A stretch of 64,000 bases of DNA, from NCBI GenBank assembly GCA_009773555.1, contig WSXZ01000015.1:1-64000 (forward strand). Direction: 5' to 3'. A program made the position numbers and the translations under genes. Position 1 is the first letter of the stretch; every line of letters begins with the position of its first letter. This document shows positions 8,602 to 17,203 of this stretch, in pieces. The DNA is from Methylocystaceae bacterium (GTDB lineage Bacteria; Pseudomonadota; Alphaproteobacteria; Rhizobiales; Beijerinckiaceae). Below the pieces are notes generated by a model. The model saw nothing but the letters and a program-made list of their open reading frames with translations, made no database searches and had not been told where the DNA came from.

Positions 8602-9797
8602 CACGCAGCTCCGAGCTTTTCAATAGGCGCGGCGAGCCGGGCGCATGCGGCGCCAAGGCGCGAGGCCGCCGCCGCGACGTCGCTTTCGTCAATGATGAGC
8701 GGCGGCAAAAGGCGCACGACGTTGTCGCCGGCGAGCACCGTCAGCAGGCCTTCGGCGCGGGCGGCGGCGGCGAAGTCGCCATTCGGTATCCGCATCTTGA
8801 GGCCGAACATCAGCCCTTCGCCGCGGATCTCTTCGATGAGCGACGGAAAGCGGTCCTCGAGCTCCGCCAGCCGTTGGCGCAACAGCGCGCCAAGCCGCGC
8901 GACGCGCGCCATGAAGCCTTCCGCAAGCACGACGTCGAGAACGGCGCCGCCCACCGCCGTCGCCAGCGGATTGCCGCCGAAGGTGGAGCCATGCGCGCCG
9001 AGAATCATGCCTTTGGCGGCCTCGCGCGTCGCGAGGCAAGCGCCGAGCGGAAATCCGCCGCCCAGTCCCTTGGCGAGCGCCACGATGTCGGGCGCGACGC
9101 CGGCATGTTCGCAGGCGAGGAACTTGCCGGTGCGGCCGACGCCGCACTGGACTTCGTCGAGCGCCAGCAGCAGCCCGCGCGCGTCGCAGAGCTCCCGCAG
9201 CCGCGCCAGAAACGACGGCGAAAAGACGCGCAGCCCGCCTTCCCCCTGTATCGGTTCGAGCAGGACGCCCGCAGTTTCCTGCGTGATCGCCGCTTCGACG
9301 GCGTCAAAATCGCCGAAAGGAACCTGATCGAAGCCCTCGACGGGCGGCCCGAACCCATCAAGATATTTGGCGTTGCCGCCCGCGGCGATCGTCGCGAGCG
9401 TGCGGCCATGAAAGGCGCCTTCGAACGTGATCAGCCGATAGCGTTCGGGCTGTCCGTTCACCGCGTGGAATTTGCGCGCCGTCTTGATCGCGCACTCCAC
9501 CGCTTCCGCGCCGGAATTGGTGAAAAAGACCAGATCGGCGAACGTGGCGTCGCAGAGCCGCTCCGCGAGCCGCTCGGCCTGCGGGATGCGAAAGAGATTG
9601 GAGACATGCCACGGCTCTTCCGCCGCGCGCTTCAAAGTCTCGACGAGATGCGGATGATTGTGGCCGAGCGACAGTACGGCGACGCCCGCGCTAAAATCGA
9701 GATAGCGGTCGCCGTTTTCCGCAGTCAGCCACGCGCCTTCGCCATGTTTGAATGCAAGATCGGCCCGCGGATAGGTCGGATAAAGCGCTGACGTCAA
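8601..9797 (-). CDS. argD: Acetylornithine aminotransferase
   Basis: A class III PLP aminotransferase of 398 residues that converts N-acetylglutamate semialdehyde to N-acetylornithine. The PLP lysine is Lys243 in [13 protein letters not shown]; Asp214 in [14 protein letters not shown] binds the ring nitrogen, and SGAEAVECA holds the phosphate. The start codon is TTG (9797-9795): no ATG or GTG fits, and translation from it gives [16 protein letters not shown], which matches the usual ArgD N-terminus. A GGAG/AGGG ribosome site lies just upstream. It heads the argD-argF-hslO operon. A strong terminator lies 47 bases before its start codon, which suggests control of expression in the leader. Confidence 0.95.
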   Translation of the reverse strand: MTSALYPTYPRADLAFKHGEGAWLTAENGDRYLDFSAGVAVLSLGHNHPHLVETLKRAAEEPWHVSNLFRIPQAERLAERLCDATFADLVFFTNSGAEAVECAIKTARKFHAVNGQPERYRLITFEGAFHGRTLATIAAGGNAKYLDGFGPPVEGFDQVPFGDFDAVEAAITQETAGVLLEPIQGEGGLRVFSPSFLARLRELCDARGLLLALDEVQCGVGRTGKFLACEHAGVAPDIVALAKGLGGGFPLGACLATREAAKGMILGAHGSTFGGNPLATAVGGAVLDVVLAEGFMARVARLGALLRQRLAELEDRFPSLIEEIRGEGLMFGLKMRIPNGDFAAAARAEGLLTVLAGDNVVRLLPPLIIDESDVAAAASRLGAACARLAAPIEKLGAA

Positions 9798-9843
9798 AAG
9801 CCCTGCTCCATGCTCCCGTCGCTGGCTCCGGCCAGAGGAGGCT

Positions 9844-9876
9844 TAAAAAAACAAAGCGCCGCCCTGTTAGGGCGGC
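9844..9876 (-). terminator. Intrinsic terminator in the argD leader (possible attenuator)
   Basis: On the minus strand a perfect eight-base stem GCCGCCCT/AGGGCGGC (9876-9869 and 9865-9858) with a three-base loop is followed by GCTTTG and a run of seven T. No minus-strand gene ends here; the next gene downstream is argD, 47 bases away. It therefore either attenuates the argD operon or ends a short leader or small RNA. The plus strand has no T run after the stem, so the polarity is clear. Confidence 0.75.
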
Positions 9877-10049
9877 AGTTCAGAACGGATTTTATGCGCG
9901 CCGCCCGACGCGGTCAAATCCATGGCGCGGTTCGATATTGGCGTCAAAGCGGCCTGGCGCGGCCGCGCAAGGGTGAGTCCCGCGGGCAACAGTCTCGCCG
10001 AAAGCCTGTTGAGAACGCCAGCGCGCGCTTGCCAGCGCGACTCGCGCAT
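9867..10049 (-). CDS. Possible Arg-containing leader ORF before argD
   Basis: A 60-codon frame starts at ATG 10049 (MRESRWQARAGVLNRL) and stops with TAA at 9869-9867, inside the terminator hairpin. Nine of the 60 codons are for arginine, two of them within the first five. That geometry is what ribosome-dependent attenuation would need. Against it: no good ribosome site is seen before the ATG, and high Arg content is common in chance frames of GC-rich DNA. It may equally be non-coding. Confidence 0.25.
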   Translation of the reverse strand: MRESRWQARAGVLNRLSARLLPAGLTLARPRQAALTPISNRAMDLTASGGAHKIRSELPP

Positions 10050-10054
10050 GATTC
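10039..10054 (+). promoter_or_regulatory. Pair of GANTC (CcrM) sites upstream of gcrA
   Basis: GACTC at 10039-10043 and GATTC at 10050-10054 lie about 160 bases before the gcrA start codon. In alphaproteobacteria CcrM methylates GANTC and GcrA acts through methylated promoters, so sites in front of gcrA itself are consistent with cell-cycle control. The sites are seen; their role is inferred. Confidence 0.4.
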
Positions 10055-10210
10055 AAAGTAAACAGAAAGTTTCTAGTCAGCGCCCGCGTAGTTCGTTTGG
10101 GCGTGTTCTCTCGAGTGTTGATGCGCATCACATCGCCGCAGGGCTTCAGGCCTGCGCAGCGGTCGGAAGAAATCCGATCCGCGCTCGACCCGAAAGAATG
10201 GAGAAGCCTA

Positions 10211-10729
10211 ATGTCATGGACCGACGAACGCGTCGAACTGCTCCGCAAGCTTTGGACCGATGGTCTCAGCGCCAGCCAAGTGGCGGCGGAACTTGGACCG
10301 GGCATCACCCGCAACGCTGTGATCGGAAAGATCCATCGTCTGGGACTCGCCGAACGCGCCAAGACGGCGAGCGCGCAGCGGCCGCGCGCGGCCAAAGCCC
10401 CACGCCCGACGCACCCGCGCATGAACGGCGTCTCTTCGCACGGCAATCTGGCGCTCGCTTTCACGCCGCATGCGCTGGCGGCGCCGCGGCGCGCGCCTGA
10501 AGAAGAAGTGGTGATTCCGATCTCGGAGCGCGTCACGCTCATGGAGCTCCGCGAATCCATGTGCCGCTGGCCGATGGGCGACCCCACGTCGGCGGAGTTC
10601 CGCTTCTGCGGCGGAAAGTCGACGGTGGGTGGCGGCCCCTACTGCGCCTATCACGCGCGCGTCGCCTATCAGCCTGCGCAAGATCGCCGCCGCGCGCGCG
10701 ATCAGTTCAAGGCGCAGCGTTACGCGTGA
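10211..10729 (+). CDS. gcrA: Cell-cycle regulator GcrA
   Basis: GcrA is an alphaproteobacterial transcription factor that binds sigma70 RNA polymerase and methylated GANTC promoters to drive S-phase genes. The start at 10211 gives MSWTDERVELLRKLW, the conserved N-terminus, followed by the helix-turn-helix (LSASQVAAELGPGITRNAVI, then GKIHRLGL) within the first 50 residues. A basic, Pro/Ala-rich linker follows (about 55-120), and the C-terminal sigma-interacting domain has the conserved CRWPMGDP, FRFCGG and YCAYHARVAY. The total of 172 residues is normal. A frame extending 38 codons upstream is not supported. It converges on phoB with 15 bases between. Confidence 0.96.
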   Translation: MSWTDERVELLRKLWTDGLSASQVAAELGPGITRNAVIGKIHRLGLAERAKTASAQRPRAAKAPRPTHPRMNGVSSHGNLALAFTPHALAAPRRAPEEEVVIPISERVTLMELRESMCRWPMGDPTSAEFRFCGGKSTVGGGPYCAYHARVAYQPAQDRRRARDQFKAQRYA

Positions 10730-10744
10730 ACCGCATCGGACACG

Positions 10745-11491
10745 TCACTCGTGTCCGAACGTTTCATCGAAAGAATAGCCCGCGCCGCGCACCGTGCGGA
10801 TCGGATCTTTCTCGCGGCCGCGGATCAGCGCCTTGCGGAGCCGTCCGACATGGACGTCGACCGTGCGCTCGTCAATCTCCGCCGACATGCCCCAAACGCT
10901 ATCGAGCAGCTGCGCTCGCGTGAACACGCGTCCGGGCTTCTCCATAAAATATTCGAGCAGCCGGAATTCGGTCGGACCGAGGTGGATTTCGCGGCCGGAT
11001 CGCCGCACGCGACGGGTGTCGCGGTCGAGGTCGATATCGCCGAGCGTGAGCCGTGAGGCGACGCGCTCGGGCCGCGCCCGGCGCAGCAGCGCGCGCACCC
11101 GCGCCATCAGCTCCGGAGTCGAAAACGGCTTGACGACATAATCATCGGCGCCGACCGAAAGGCCGCGCACGCGCTCGCCTTCCTCGCCGCGCGCGGTCAG
11201 CATAATCACCGGCATGTCTCTGGCGCTGTCCCGCGCCCGCAAGCGGCGGCAGATTTCAAGTCCGGAAACGCCCGGCAGCATCCAGTCGAGAATGACGAGA
11301 TCGGGCGGCGACTCCGCAAGCCGCAGCTCGGCTTCATCGCCATTGTCGACATGCTCGACCTGATAGCCTTCAGCTTCAAGGTTATACACGAGAAGCGTCG
11401 CAAGCGACGTCTCGTCCTCGACGACGAGGATTCGCGGCGCCCGATCGCTTTTCCCGCTCCGCTGCAGGACGGCGGACGACACGTCGCTCAT
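10745..11491 (-). CDS. phoB: Phosphate regulon response regulator
   Basis: An OmpR-type response regulator of 248 residues. The receiver domain has the acidic pair in VVEDE, the phosphorylated Asp69 in VILDWMLPG, and the Lys of VVKPF. The winged-helix DNA-binding domain follows (LGPTEFRLLEYF through RTVRGAGYSFDE). PhoB activates phosphate-starvation genes through Pho boxes such as the one before pstS at 16100. Its start overlaps the phoU stop by four bases, making it the last gene of pstS-pstC-pstA-pstB-phoU-phoB. Its cognate kinase PhoR is encoded on the other side of pstS. Confidence 0.95.
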   Translation of the reverse strand: MSDVSSAVLQRSGKSDRAPRILVVEDETSLATLLVYNLEAEGYQVEHVDNGDEAELRLAESPPDLVILDWMLPGVSGLEICRRLRARDSARDMPVIMLTARGEEGERVRGLSVGADDYVVKPFSTPELMARVRALLRRARPERVASRLTLGDIDLDRDTRRVRRSGREIHLGPTEFRLLEYFMEKPGRVFTRAQLLDSVWGMSAEIDERTVDVHVGRLRKALIRGREKDPIRTVRGAGYSFDETFGHE

Positions 11492-12204
11492 TGCGCCGCC
11501 TCATCCTTCACGCCGAAGTCGGGAGCGCGCGTTTTTGGCCGCTCCGTGGGCATCGCTTCGCCGGTGACCAGATAGACGACCGTCTCCGAGATGTTGGTCG
11601 TGTGATCGCCGATCCGCTCCAGATTCTTTGAGCAGAACAGGAGATGCGTGCAGAAGGATATGTTGCGCGGATCCTCCATCATGAAGGTGAGGAGATCGCG
11701 GAACACCGAATCCTCCAGGGCGTCGAGATCGGAATCGTTCAGCCAGACCGCGCGCGCCCGCTCGGTGTCGCGCAAGGCGTAGGCGTCCAGCGCGTCCTTG
11801 AGCTGCATCGCGGCGATTTCATGCATTGACTTCAAACCGACGATCGCGCGCGGTACGCGCGCCTCCGACACGATCTTGAGCGTTCGCTTGGCGATGTTCT
11901 TGGCCAGATCGCCGACACGCTCGATGTCGCCGGAAATGCGGATCGCGGCGATGCATTCACGCAGATCGACCGCAAGCGGCTGTCGGCGCGCGATGGTGAG
12001 AATGGCGTTCTCCTCGATTTCGCGCTGCAACGCGTCGAGACGAGGATCGCTGGAGACGACGCGGTGGGCGAGGTCGACGTCGAAGGTCGACAAGGCGTCC
12101 ATCGCCTCCGCCAGCATTTTTTCCGCGACGCCGCCCATTTCAGCGATGCGACGTCCCAGGGCTTCAAGGTCCCGGTCGTAGGATTTAACAGTATGATCGC
12201 TCAT
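11488..12204 (-). CDS. phoU: Phosphate signalling protein PhoU
   Basis: A cytoplasmic all-helical protein of 238 residues that links the Pst transporter to PhoR and restrains the Pho response when phosphate is plentiful. Two tandem PhoU repeats are visible, each with the metal-binding pattern around RxxDxxE: one near RDLEALGRRIAEMGG and one after LKSMHEIAAMQLKDALDAY, ending ERIGDHTTNISE. It is encoded 24 bases after pstB and overlaps phoB. The length and motifs are normal. Confidence 0.95.
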   Translation of the reverse strand: MSDHTVKSYDRDLEALGRRIAEMGGVAEKMLAEAMDALSTFDVDLAHRVVSSDPRLDALQREIEENAILTIARRQPLAVDLRECIAAIRISGDIERVGDLAKNIAKRTLKIVSEARVPRAIVGLKSMHEIAAMQLKDALDAYALRDTERARAVWLNDSDLDALEDSVFRDLLTFMMEDPRNISFCTHLLFCSKNLERIGDHTTNISETVVYLVTGEAMPTERPKTRAPDFGVKDEAAQ

Positions 12205-12228
12205 GAGCGCCGTCCTTGAATCGCTGGT

Positions 12229-13020
12229 TTAGCCAAAACGGCCGGTGATGTAGTCGAGCGTGCGCTTCGCTTGGGGCTTGTTGAACACGTCGTCCGTCTC
12301 GCCGAATTCGACGAGCTCGCCGAGATACATGAACGCCGTGTAATCAGAGACGCGCACCGCCTGCTGCATGTTGTGGGTGACGATCGCTATAGTGTAGCGG
12401 CTCGCCAGTTCGTCGATCAGCTCCTCGACCTTCGCCGTCGAAATCGGATCGAGCGCCGAACACGGTTCGTCAAACAGAATGATCTCCGGCTGCACCGCGA
12501 CGCTGCGCGCGATGCAGAGGCGTTGCTGCTGGCCGCCGGAAAGGCCAAGTCCGCTCGTCTGCAGCTTGTCCTTCACCTCGTCCCACAGAGCGGCGCCGCG
12601 CAGCGCGCCTTCGACGCGCGCGTCCATATCGGCGCGCGGCAGTTTCTCGTATAGCCGAATGCCGAACGCGATGTTCTCATAGATTGACATTGGAAAGGGC
12701 GTCGGCTTTTGGAACACCATGCCGATGCGCGAGCGCAAGGCGTTAATGTCGACCGCCGGATCGAGAATATTCTCGCCGTCGAGCAGCACCTCTCCCTCGG
12801 CGCGCTGGCCGGGATAGAGATCATACATGCGGTTCAAGACGCGCAGCAGCGTGGACTTGCCGCAGCCCGAGGGGCCGATGAAGGATGTCACCTTATTGGC
12901 GTATAAGGGCATGGTGACGTCTTTGAGCGAACGCGTCTCGCCGTAAAAGAAGTCGAGATTTCGCATTGAAACCTTGGTCAGCGGCGCCTTTACTTGAGCA
13001 ATTTGAGCAGCGGCGTTCAT
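12229..13020 (-). CDS. pstB: Phosphate ABC transporter ATP-binding protein
   Basis: The ATPase of the PstSCAB high-affinity phosphate importer, 263 residues. The Walker A motif is GPSGCGKST, the Q-loop [11 protein letters not shown], the signature motif [15 protein letters not shown], Walker [13 protein letters not shown] and the switch His in VTHNMQQA. PstB also takes part in phosphate signalling with PhoU and PhoR. Its start overlaps the pstA stop by four bases. Confidence 0.97.
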   Translation of the reverse strand: MNAAAQIAQVKAPLTKVSMRNLDFFYGETRSLKDVTMPLYANKVTSFIGPSGCGKSTLLRVLNRMYDLYPGQRAEGEVLLDGENILDPAVDINALRSRIGMVFQKPTPFPMSIYENIAFGIRLYEKLPRADMDARVEGALRGAALWDEVKDKLQTSGLGLSGGQQQRLCIARSVAVQPEIILFDEPCSALDPISTAKVEELIDELASRYTIAIVTHNMQQAVRVSDYTAFMYLGELVEFGETDDVFNKPQAKRTLDYITGRFG

Positions 13021-13859
13021 TTCGAGTTCCTCCGCCCGGCGCTGAGCGCGCGGGCCGCGATCGAGAGAGCGAGAACAGCGACAGTGATGAGCAGCGCGCC
13101 GGTCCAGGCGAGCTGCTGCCAGTCCTTGTAGGGCGACAGGGCGAACTGGAAGATGACGACCGGCAGGCTCGCCATCGGCGCGGTGAGGTCGCTACTCCAG
13201 AACTGATTGTTGAGCGCGGTGAAGAGCAGCGGCGCCGTCTCCCCAGAGACGCGCGCTACAGCCAGCAACACGCCGGTGATCAGCCCAGCCTTGGCGGCGC
13301 GATAGGCGACCTTGCCAACGACATGCGCACGGGGCGCGCCGAGCGCCGAAGCCGCCTCGCGCATCGAACCGGGCACAAGCAGCAGCATGTCCTCGGTGGT
13401 GCGCACGACGACAGGGACGACCAACAGCGCCAACGCCACGGCGCCGGAAATCGCCGAGAAGTGTCCCATCGGGTGAACGAGAATCTCATACACGAAGAGG
13501 CCGATGACGATCGACGGGGCGCTGAGCAGGATATCGTTGATGAAGCGCACGATCATCGTGAGCTTCGAATAGCGTCCATATTCGGCCATATAAGTGCCGG
13601 CCAGCATGCCCAGCGGCGTGCCGATGGCGACGCCGATGCTCGTCATGACAAGCGATCCGGCGATGGCGTTGAGAAGGCCGCCTTTGCTGCCGGGCGGCGG
13701 CGTCATTTCGGTGAAGACCGCCGGCGACAGACCGCGTACGCCCTCGTAAACGAGAGAGCCGAGGATCAGCAATAGCCAGGAAAGGCCGAACACGGCGGCC
13801 ACCCAGCACAGCGTGGTGGCCATAGCGTTGGCGCCGCGACGTGAAGCGTAAAGCGACAT
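13017..13859 (-). CDS. pstA: Phosphate ABC transporter permease PstA
   Basis: One of the two membrane permeases of the Pst importer, 280 residues with about six hydrophobic segments. The EAA-type loop that docks on PstB is visible as [21 protein letters not shown]. An N-terminal stretch [15 protein letters not shown] precedes the first membrane segment. It is 14 bases downstream of pstC and overlaps pstB. Compared with longer rhizobial PstA proteins (often over 400 residues), this is the compact form. Confidence 0.94.
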   Translation of the reverse strand: MSLYASRRGANAMATTLCWVAAVFGLSWLLLILGSLVYEGVRGLSPAVFTEMTPPPGSKGGLLNAIAGSLVMTSIGVAIGTPLGMLAGTYMAEYGRYSKLTMIVRFINDILLSAPSIVIGLFVYEILVHPMGHFSAISGAVALALLVVPVVVRTTEDMLLLVPGSMREAASALGAPRAHVVGKVAYRAAKAGLITGVLLAVARVSGETAPLLFTALNNQFWSSDLTAPMASLPVVIFQFALSPYKDWQQLAWTGALLITVAVLALSIAARALSAGRRNSK

Positions 13860-13873
13860 GAGTTCGTTCTTCC

Positions 13874-14911
13874 TTACGCTGACTTCTGCTCGATGCGCAT
13901 CAGCATGTAACGCGCCAGAGCGAGAACGAAGAAGGTGATGACGAAAAGGATGAGGCCAAGTTCGATCAGCGCCGAAGTGTAAAGATCGCCGACCGCTTCG
14001 GTGAACTCATTGGCGATGGTCGCCGAGATCGTCGTCCCCGGCGCGAGCAGCGAGCTGGAGATCCTATGCGCATTGCCGATGACGAAGGTGACGGCCATCG
14101 TCTCGCCAAGCGCGCGGCCCAGGCCCAGCATCATGCCGCCGATCACGCCAACGCGCGTGTAAGGGACGACGACATAGCGCATCACTTCCCATGTCGTGGC
14201 GCCGATGCCCCAGGCCGCTTCTTTCAGCACCGGCGGCACGGTCTCGAAGACGTCGCGCGAGATCGAGGCGATGAAGGGCAGCACCATGATCGCGAGGATG
14301 AAGCCCGCAGTCAGCACGCCGATGCCGTAGGGCGGTCCGGCGAAGAGCGAAGAGAAAAACGGAATGTCGCCGAAGGCGGAGATCAGCGCCGGCTGCACAT
14401 GCGACTGCAGAAAGGGCGCCAGCACGAAAAGGCCCCAGATGCCATAGATGATCGACGGAATGCCCGCCAGAAGCTCGATCGCGACGCCGATCGGCCGGCG
14501 CAGCGCATAGGGGCAGAGCTCGGTAAGGAAGGTGGCGACGCCGAGGCCGACCGGCACCGCGATCGCCATGGCGATGATCGATGTGACGAGCGTGCCATAA
14601 ATGGCCGCCGCGGCGCCGAAGTTCTCGGTGACCGGGTTCCATGCCTGCGACGTGAGGAAGCCAAAGCCATATGCCTGCATTGCAGGCCAGGAGCCGTGGA
14701 CCAGCGAGACGATGACGCCGCCCAGAATGATAAGCACGACGACGGCCGCCGCGCGCGTCATCTGATGAAAGACCCGATCGACCAGCGCGATGCGCGCCAG
14801 CACACGCGTGCGATCCATGATATCCGACCGCGAGGCTTGCTGCTCCAAAGCTACATCTGACACGTCGCCTGCTCCATTCAATTCACGCCGACTCGGCTCG
14901 ATCGACAGCAT
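13874..14911 (-). CDS. pstC: Phosphate ABC transporter permease PstC
   Basis: The second Pst permease, 345 residues. After a polar N-terminus of about 45 residues come six or so membrane segments; the EAA loop is [19 protein letters not shown]. The first 31 residues (before MDRTRV) are of low confidence: a later start is possible, but a GGGAG-like ribosome site precedes the ATG at 14911. It follows pstS after a 95-base gap that contains a stem-loop, as expected for a system needing much more binding protein than permease. Confidence 0.93.
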   Translation of the reverse strand: MLSIEPSRRELNGAGDVSDVALEQQASRSDIMDRTRVLARIALVDRVFHQMTRAAAVVVLIILGGVIVSLVHGSWPAMQAYGFGFLTSQAWNPVTENFGAAAAIYGTLVTSIIAMAIAVPVGLGVATFLTELCPYALRRPIGVAIELLAGIPSIIYGIWGLFVLAPFLQSHVQPALISAFGDIPFFSSLFAGPPYGIGVLTAGFILAIMVLPFIASISRDVFETVPPVLKEAAWGIGATTWEVMRYVVVPYTRVGVIGGMMLGLGRALGETMAVTFVIGNAHRISSSLLAPGTTISATIANEFTEAVGDLYTSALIELGLILFVITFFVLALARYMLMRIEQKSA

Positions 14912-14950
14912 TTCACCCGCTCCCGACGCCGCTCCTCGGCGTCATGATCT

Positions 14951-14981
14951 TCCCGACGACAGTATGAAACGGCCGTCGGGA
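14951..14981 (-). other. Stem-loop between pstS and pstC
   Basis: An eight-base stem TCCCGACG (14951-14958) with CGTCGGGA (14974-14981) and a 15-base loop lies in the 95-base pstS-pstC gap. There is no T run on the minus strand, so it is more likely an mRNA-stabilising hairpin at the 3' end of pstS than a full terminator. That would favour more PstS than permease. The hairpin is seen; the role is inferred. Confidence 0.5.
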
Positions 14982-15006
14982 TCTATTCGCGATCAGCGCC
15001 GTCCGG

Positions 15007-16050
15007 CTAATGCGACAGGGGTTTGCCGTCTGCGCTCTTTACATTCGCCCAGCTCTTCTTGATGAGCTCGACCACCGGTTTCGGCATGGGAATATAGTCA
15101 AGTTCCTCAGCCATCTTGCCGCCATTGGCGAAAGCCCAGGCGAAGAACTTGAGCGCCTCCGCAGCGGCCGCGTCGTTCTTCGGCTCCTTGGGGAGCAGGA
15201 TGAAGGTCGCCGCCGTGATCGGCCAAGCCTTGGCGCCCGGTTCGTTCGTCAAGATTTCGTAAAAGCCTTCGGCATGCGACCAGTCGGCGCCGGCCGCGGC
15301 GGCCTGAAAGGTCTCCATATTCGGCGGGATGACCTTGCCGTCCTTATTGACCATCTTGGTATAGGTCAGCTTGTTCTGCTTGGCGTAGGCATATTCGACA
15401 TAGCCGATTGCGCCTTTGGTGTTGGCGACATTGTTAGCCACGCCTTCATTGCCCTTGGCGCCGATGCCCGTCGGCCATTCGACTGACGTGTTCTCGCCGA
15501 CTTTCGACTGCCAGTCCGGCGAGACCTTCGAGAGATAGTTGGTGAAATTGAAGGTCGTTCCCGAACCGTCGGAGCGATGCACGACGACGATCGGCTGCGA
15601 CGGCAGCTTCGCCTTCGGATTGAGCTTCTTGATCGACGCATCGTCCCATTTGGCGATTTCGCCGAGGAAAATCTTGGCGAGCGTCACGCCGTCGAGCGTG
15701 AGGTCGCCGCCGGCGACGCCCTCGAGATTGATCACCGGCACGATGCCGCCAATCACTTGCGGCCACTGAACGAGACCCGCGGCCTGAAGCTCCTCGGCCT
15801 TGAGCGGCTGGTCCGAAGCGCCAAACGTGACGGTGCGCGCCTTAACCTGCTTGATGCCGCCGCCCGACCCGATGGACTGATAGTTAAGGCCATTGCCGGT
15901 ATCCTTCCGATACGCCTCCGCCCATTTGGCGTAGATCGGATAGGGGAAGGTCGCGCCGGCGCCGGAAATGTCGATGGCTGCGGCGGCGCCGCACATGACG
16001 GCGAGCGCCAGCGCCGCGCCAGCGCCGCGCCTGAAAATCGTCGAGATCAT
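15007..16050 (-). CDS. pstS: Periplasmic phosphate-binding protein PstS
   Basis: The phosphate-binding component of the Pst importer, 347 residues. The start at 16050 was chosen because a signal peptide follows at once: [20 protein letters not shown], with cleavage near [11 protein letters not shown] longer frame reaching 16269 would run through the Pho box and into phoR and is rejected. The phosphate-site motifs are present: [14 protein letters not shown] near the mature N-terminus, [10 protein letters not shown], and [17 protein letters not shown] Pho box lies 50 bases upstream, so it is the first gene of the Pho-induced operon. Confidence 0.97.
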   Translation of the reverse strand: MISTIFRRGAGAALALAVMCGAAAAIDISGAGATFPYPIYAKWAEAYRKDTGNGLNYQSIGSGGGIKQVKARTVTFGASDQPLKAEELQAAGLVQWPQVIGGIVPVINLEGVAGGDLTLDGVTLAKIFLGEIAKWDDASIKKLNPKAKLPSQPIVVVHRSDGSGTTFNFTNYLSKVSPDWQSKVGENTSVEWPTGIGAKGNEGVANNVANTKGAIGYVEYAYAKQNKLTYTKMVNKDGKVIPPNMETFQAAAAGADWSHAEGFYEILTNEPGAKAWPITAATFILLPKEPKNDAAAAEALKFFAWAFANGGKMAEELDYIPMPKPVVELIKKSWANVKSADGKPLSH

Positions 16051-16099
16051 TTGAAGGTCTCTTTTGCTCGAGCCGACAACAGCTTTTTGTGACGAAAAG

Positions 16100-16117
16100 A
16101 TTACAGTATGATGACAG
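16100..16117 (-). promoter_or_regulatory. Pho box (PhoB binding site) before pstS
   Basis: On the minus strand the sequence is CTGTCATCATACTGTAAT: two seven-base half sites, CTGTCAT and CTGTAAT, separated by four bases. This closely matches the PhoB consensus (CTGTCAT-N4-CTGTCAT). It lies between phoR and pstS, 50 bases before the pstS start codon, and explains phosphate control of the pst-phoU-phoB operon. Confidence 0.88.
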
Positions 16118-16150
16118 TGAATATCGTTGTTTTTTAGAAACTTACACGTT

Positions 16151-17203
16151 CTAAGCTGAATCGCCCGCCGGCAGGATGACGCGAAACAGCGTTCCCTCGC
16201 CAAGCGCGGATTCGATTCCGAGCCGGCCGCGGTGGCGCAGCACGATGTGTTTGACGATGGCGAGGCCAAGTCCCGTGCCGCCTTTGGCGCGGCTCTTGCC
16301 GGCGTCGACCCGATAAAAACGCTCGGTCAGGCGCGGGATATGCTCCGGCGCGACGCCGGGACCATAATCGCGCACCGTGAGAACGACGAGCGCCCCCTTG
16401 CGGGCCAGCGAGATGTCGATGGGCTTGCAGCCGCCGTCGTCGCCGCACCCGTATTTCAGGGCGTTCTCGACGAGGTTCTCAATCACCCGGGCAAGCTCGT
16501 CCCGATCTCCACTGTCTTCGGCCATCTGTGACAGCGTGTCGACGATATGCGCGACGAGCAGCGTGAGATCGACGGGCGTGGCGGGCCGCAGATGCATGTG
16601 CTGCTCGATGCGCGAGAGCGACAGCAGATCGTCGACGAGGCGGGCCATCCGCTGCGCCTGCTCGCGCATGATGCCGAGGAATTTGTTGCGGGTGACGGCG
16701 TCCTCGCGCGCGGGACCTTGCAAGGTTTCGACAAAACCCAGCAGCGAAGCGAGCGGCGTGCGCAGCTCGTGGCTGGCGTTGGCGACAAAGTCGACGCGCA
16801 TGCGCTCGACGCGCCGGGATTCAGTCAGATCGCGCAGGCTCACGACGGCGGCCGGCTCGAACCCTTCGATTTGCATTGGCGCGACATGCGCTTCAAACCA
16901 GCATTCCACCGGCAGACGTTCGACCCAAACGGTCTTCTCCGTCTCGCCTCCGGCGAGCACGCGCGCCACAGCGTCGAGCATGTCCGGCGAGCGAAGGCTG
17001 CGAGAGAGCGGTTCGCCCTGCCGGATGGCCGGCGAGAGCGCCTGCGCCGCGGCGTTGACGGCGATGACATGAGTTTCGGAGTCGATCACGAAGATCGGCT
17101 CCGGGAGCGCGTTGATGATCGGCGCGAGGAGATCAATCGCCTGATCGCGCCATTTGAGCCGCTGGGTTGACAGCGTCACCGCGACGGGTCCGGCGCCGCT
17201 CAA
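16151..17203 (-). CDS. phoR: Phosphate regulon sensor histidine kinase PhoR, with a possible internal deletion
   Basis: The sensor partner of PhoB, 350 residues. A PAS domain covers about 30-130, the HisKA phosphoacceptor is His145 in [13 protein letters not shown], and the ATPase domain has the N box [11 protein letters not shown], the G1 motif [12 protein letters not shown] and the G2 box [12 protein letters not shown]. No N-terminal membrane helices are seen, so this is a soluble form that must sense through PstSCAB-PhoU. Between [13 protein letters not shown] and GDRDELARV (about residue 231) some 16-20 residues found in relatives, a beta-strand at the start of the ATPase domain, appear to be missing in frame; this rests on my memory of the family. 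Its start overlaps the gene at 17200 (four bases). Confidence 0.9.
   Translation of the reverse strand: MSGAGPVAVTLSTQRLKWRDQAIDLLAPIINALPEPIFVIDSETHVIAVNAAAQALSPAIRQGEPLSRSLRSPDMLDAVARVLAGGETEKTVWVERLPVECWFEAHVAPMQIEGFEPAAVVSLRDLTESRRVERMRVDFVANASHELRTPLASLLGFVETLQGPAREDAVTRNKFLGIMREQAQRMARLVDDLLSLSRIEQHMHLRPATPVDLTLLVAHIVDTLSQMAEDSGDRDELARVIENLVENALKYGCGDDGGCKPIDISLARKGALVVLTVRDYGPGVAPEHIPRLTERFYRVDAGKSRAKGGTGLGLAIVKHIVLRHRGRLGIESALGEGTLFRVILPAGDSA

Noticed and set aside
15007..16269. Extended PstS reading frame from 16269
   Set aside because: The extra 73 codons cross the Pho box and the end of phoR, and the signal peptide starts only at 16050.
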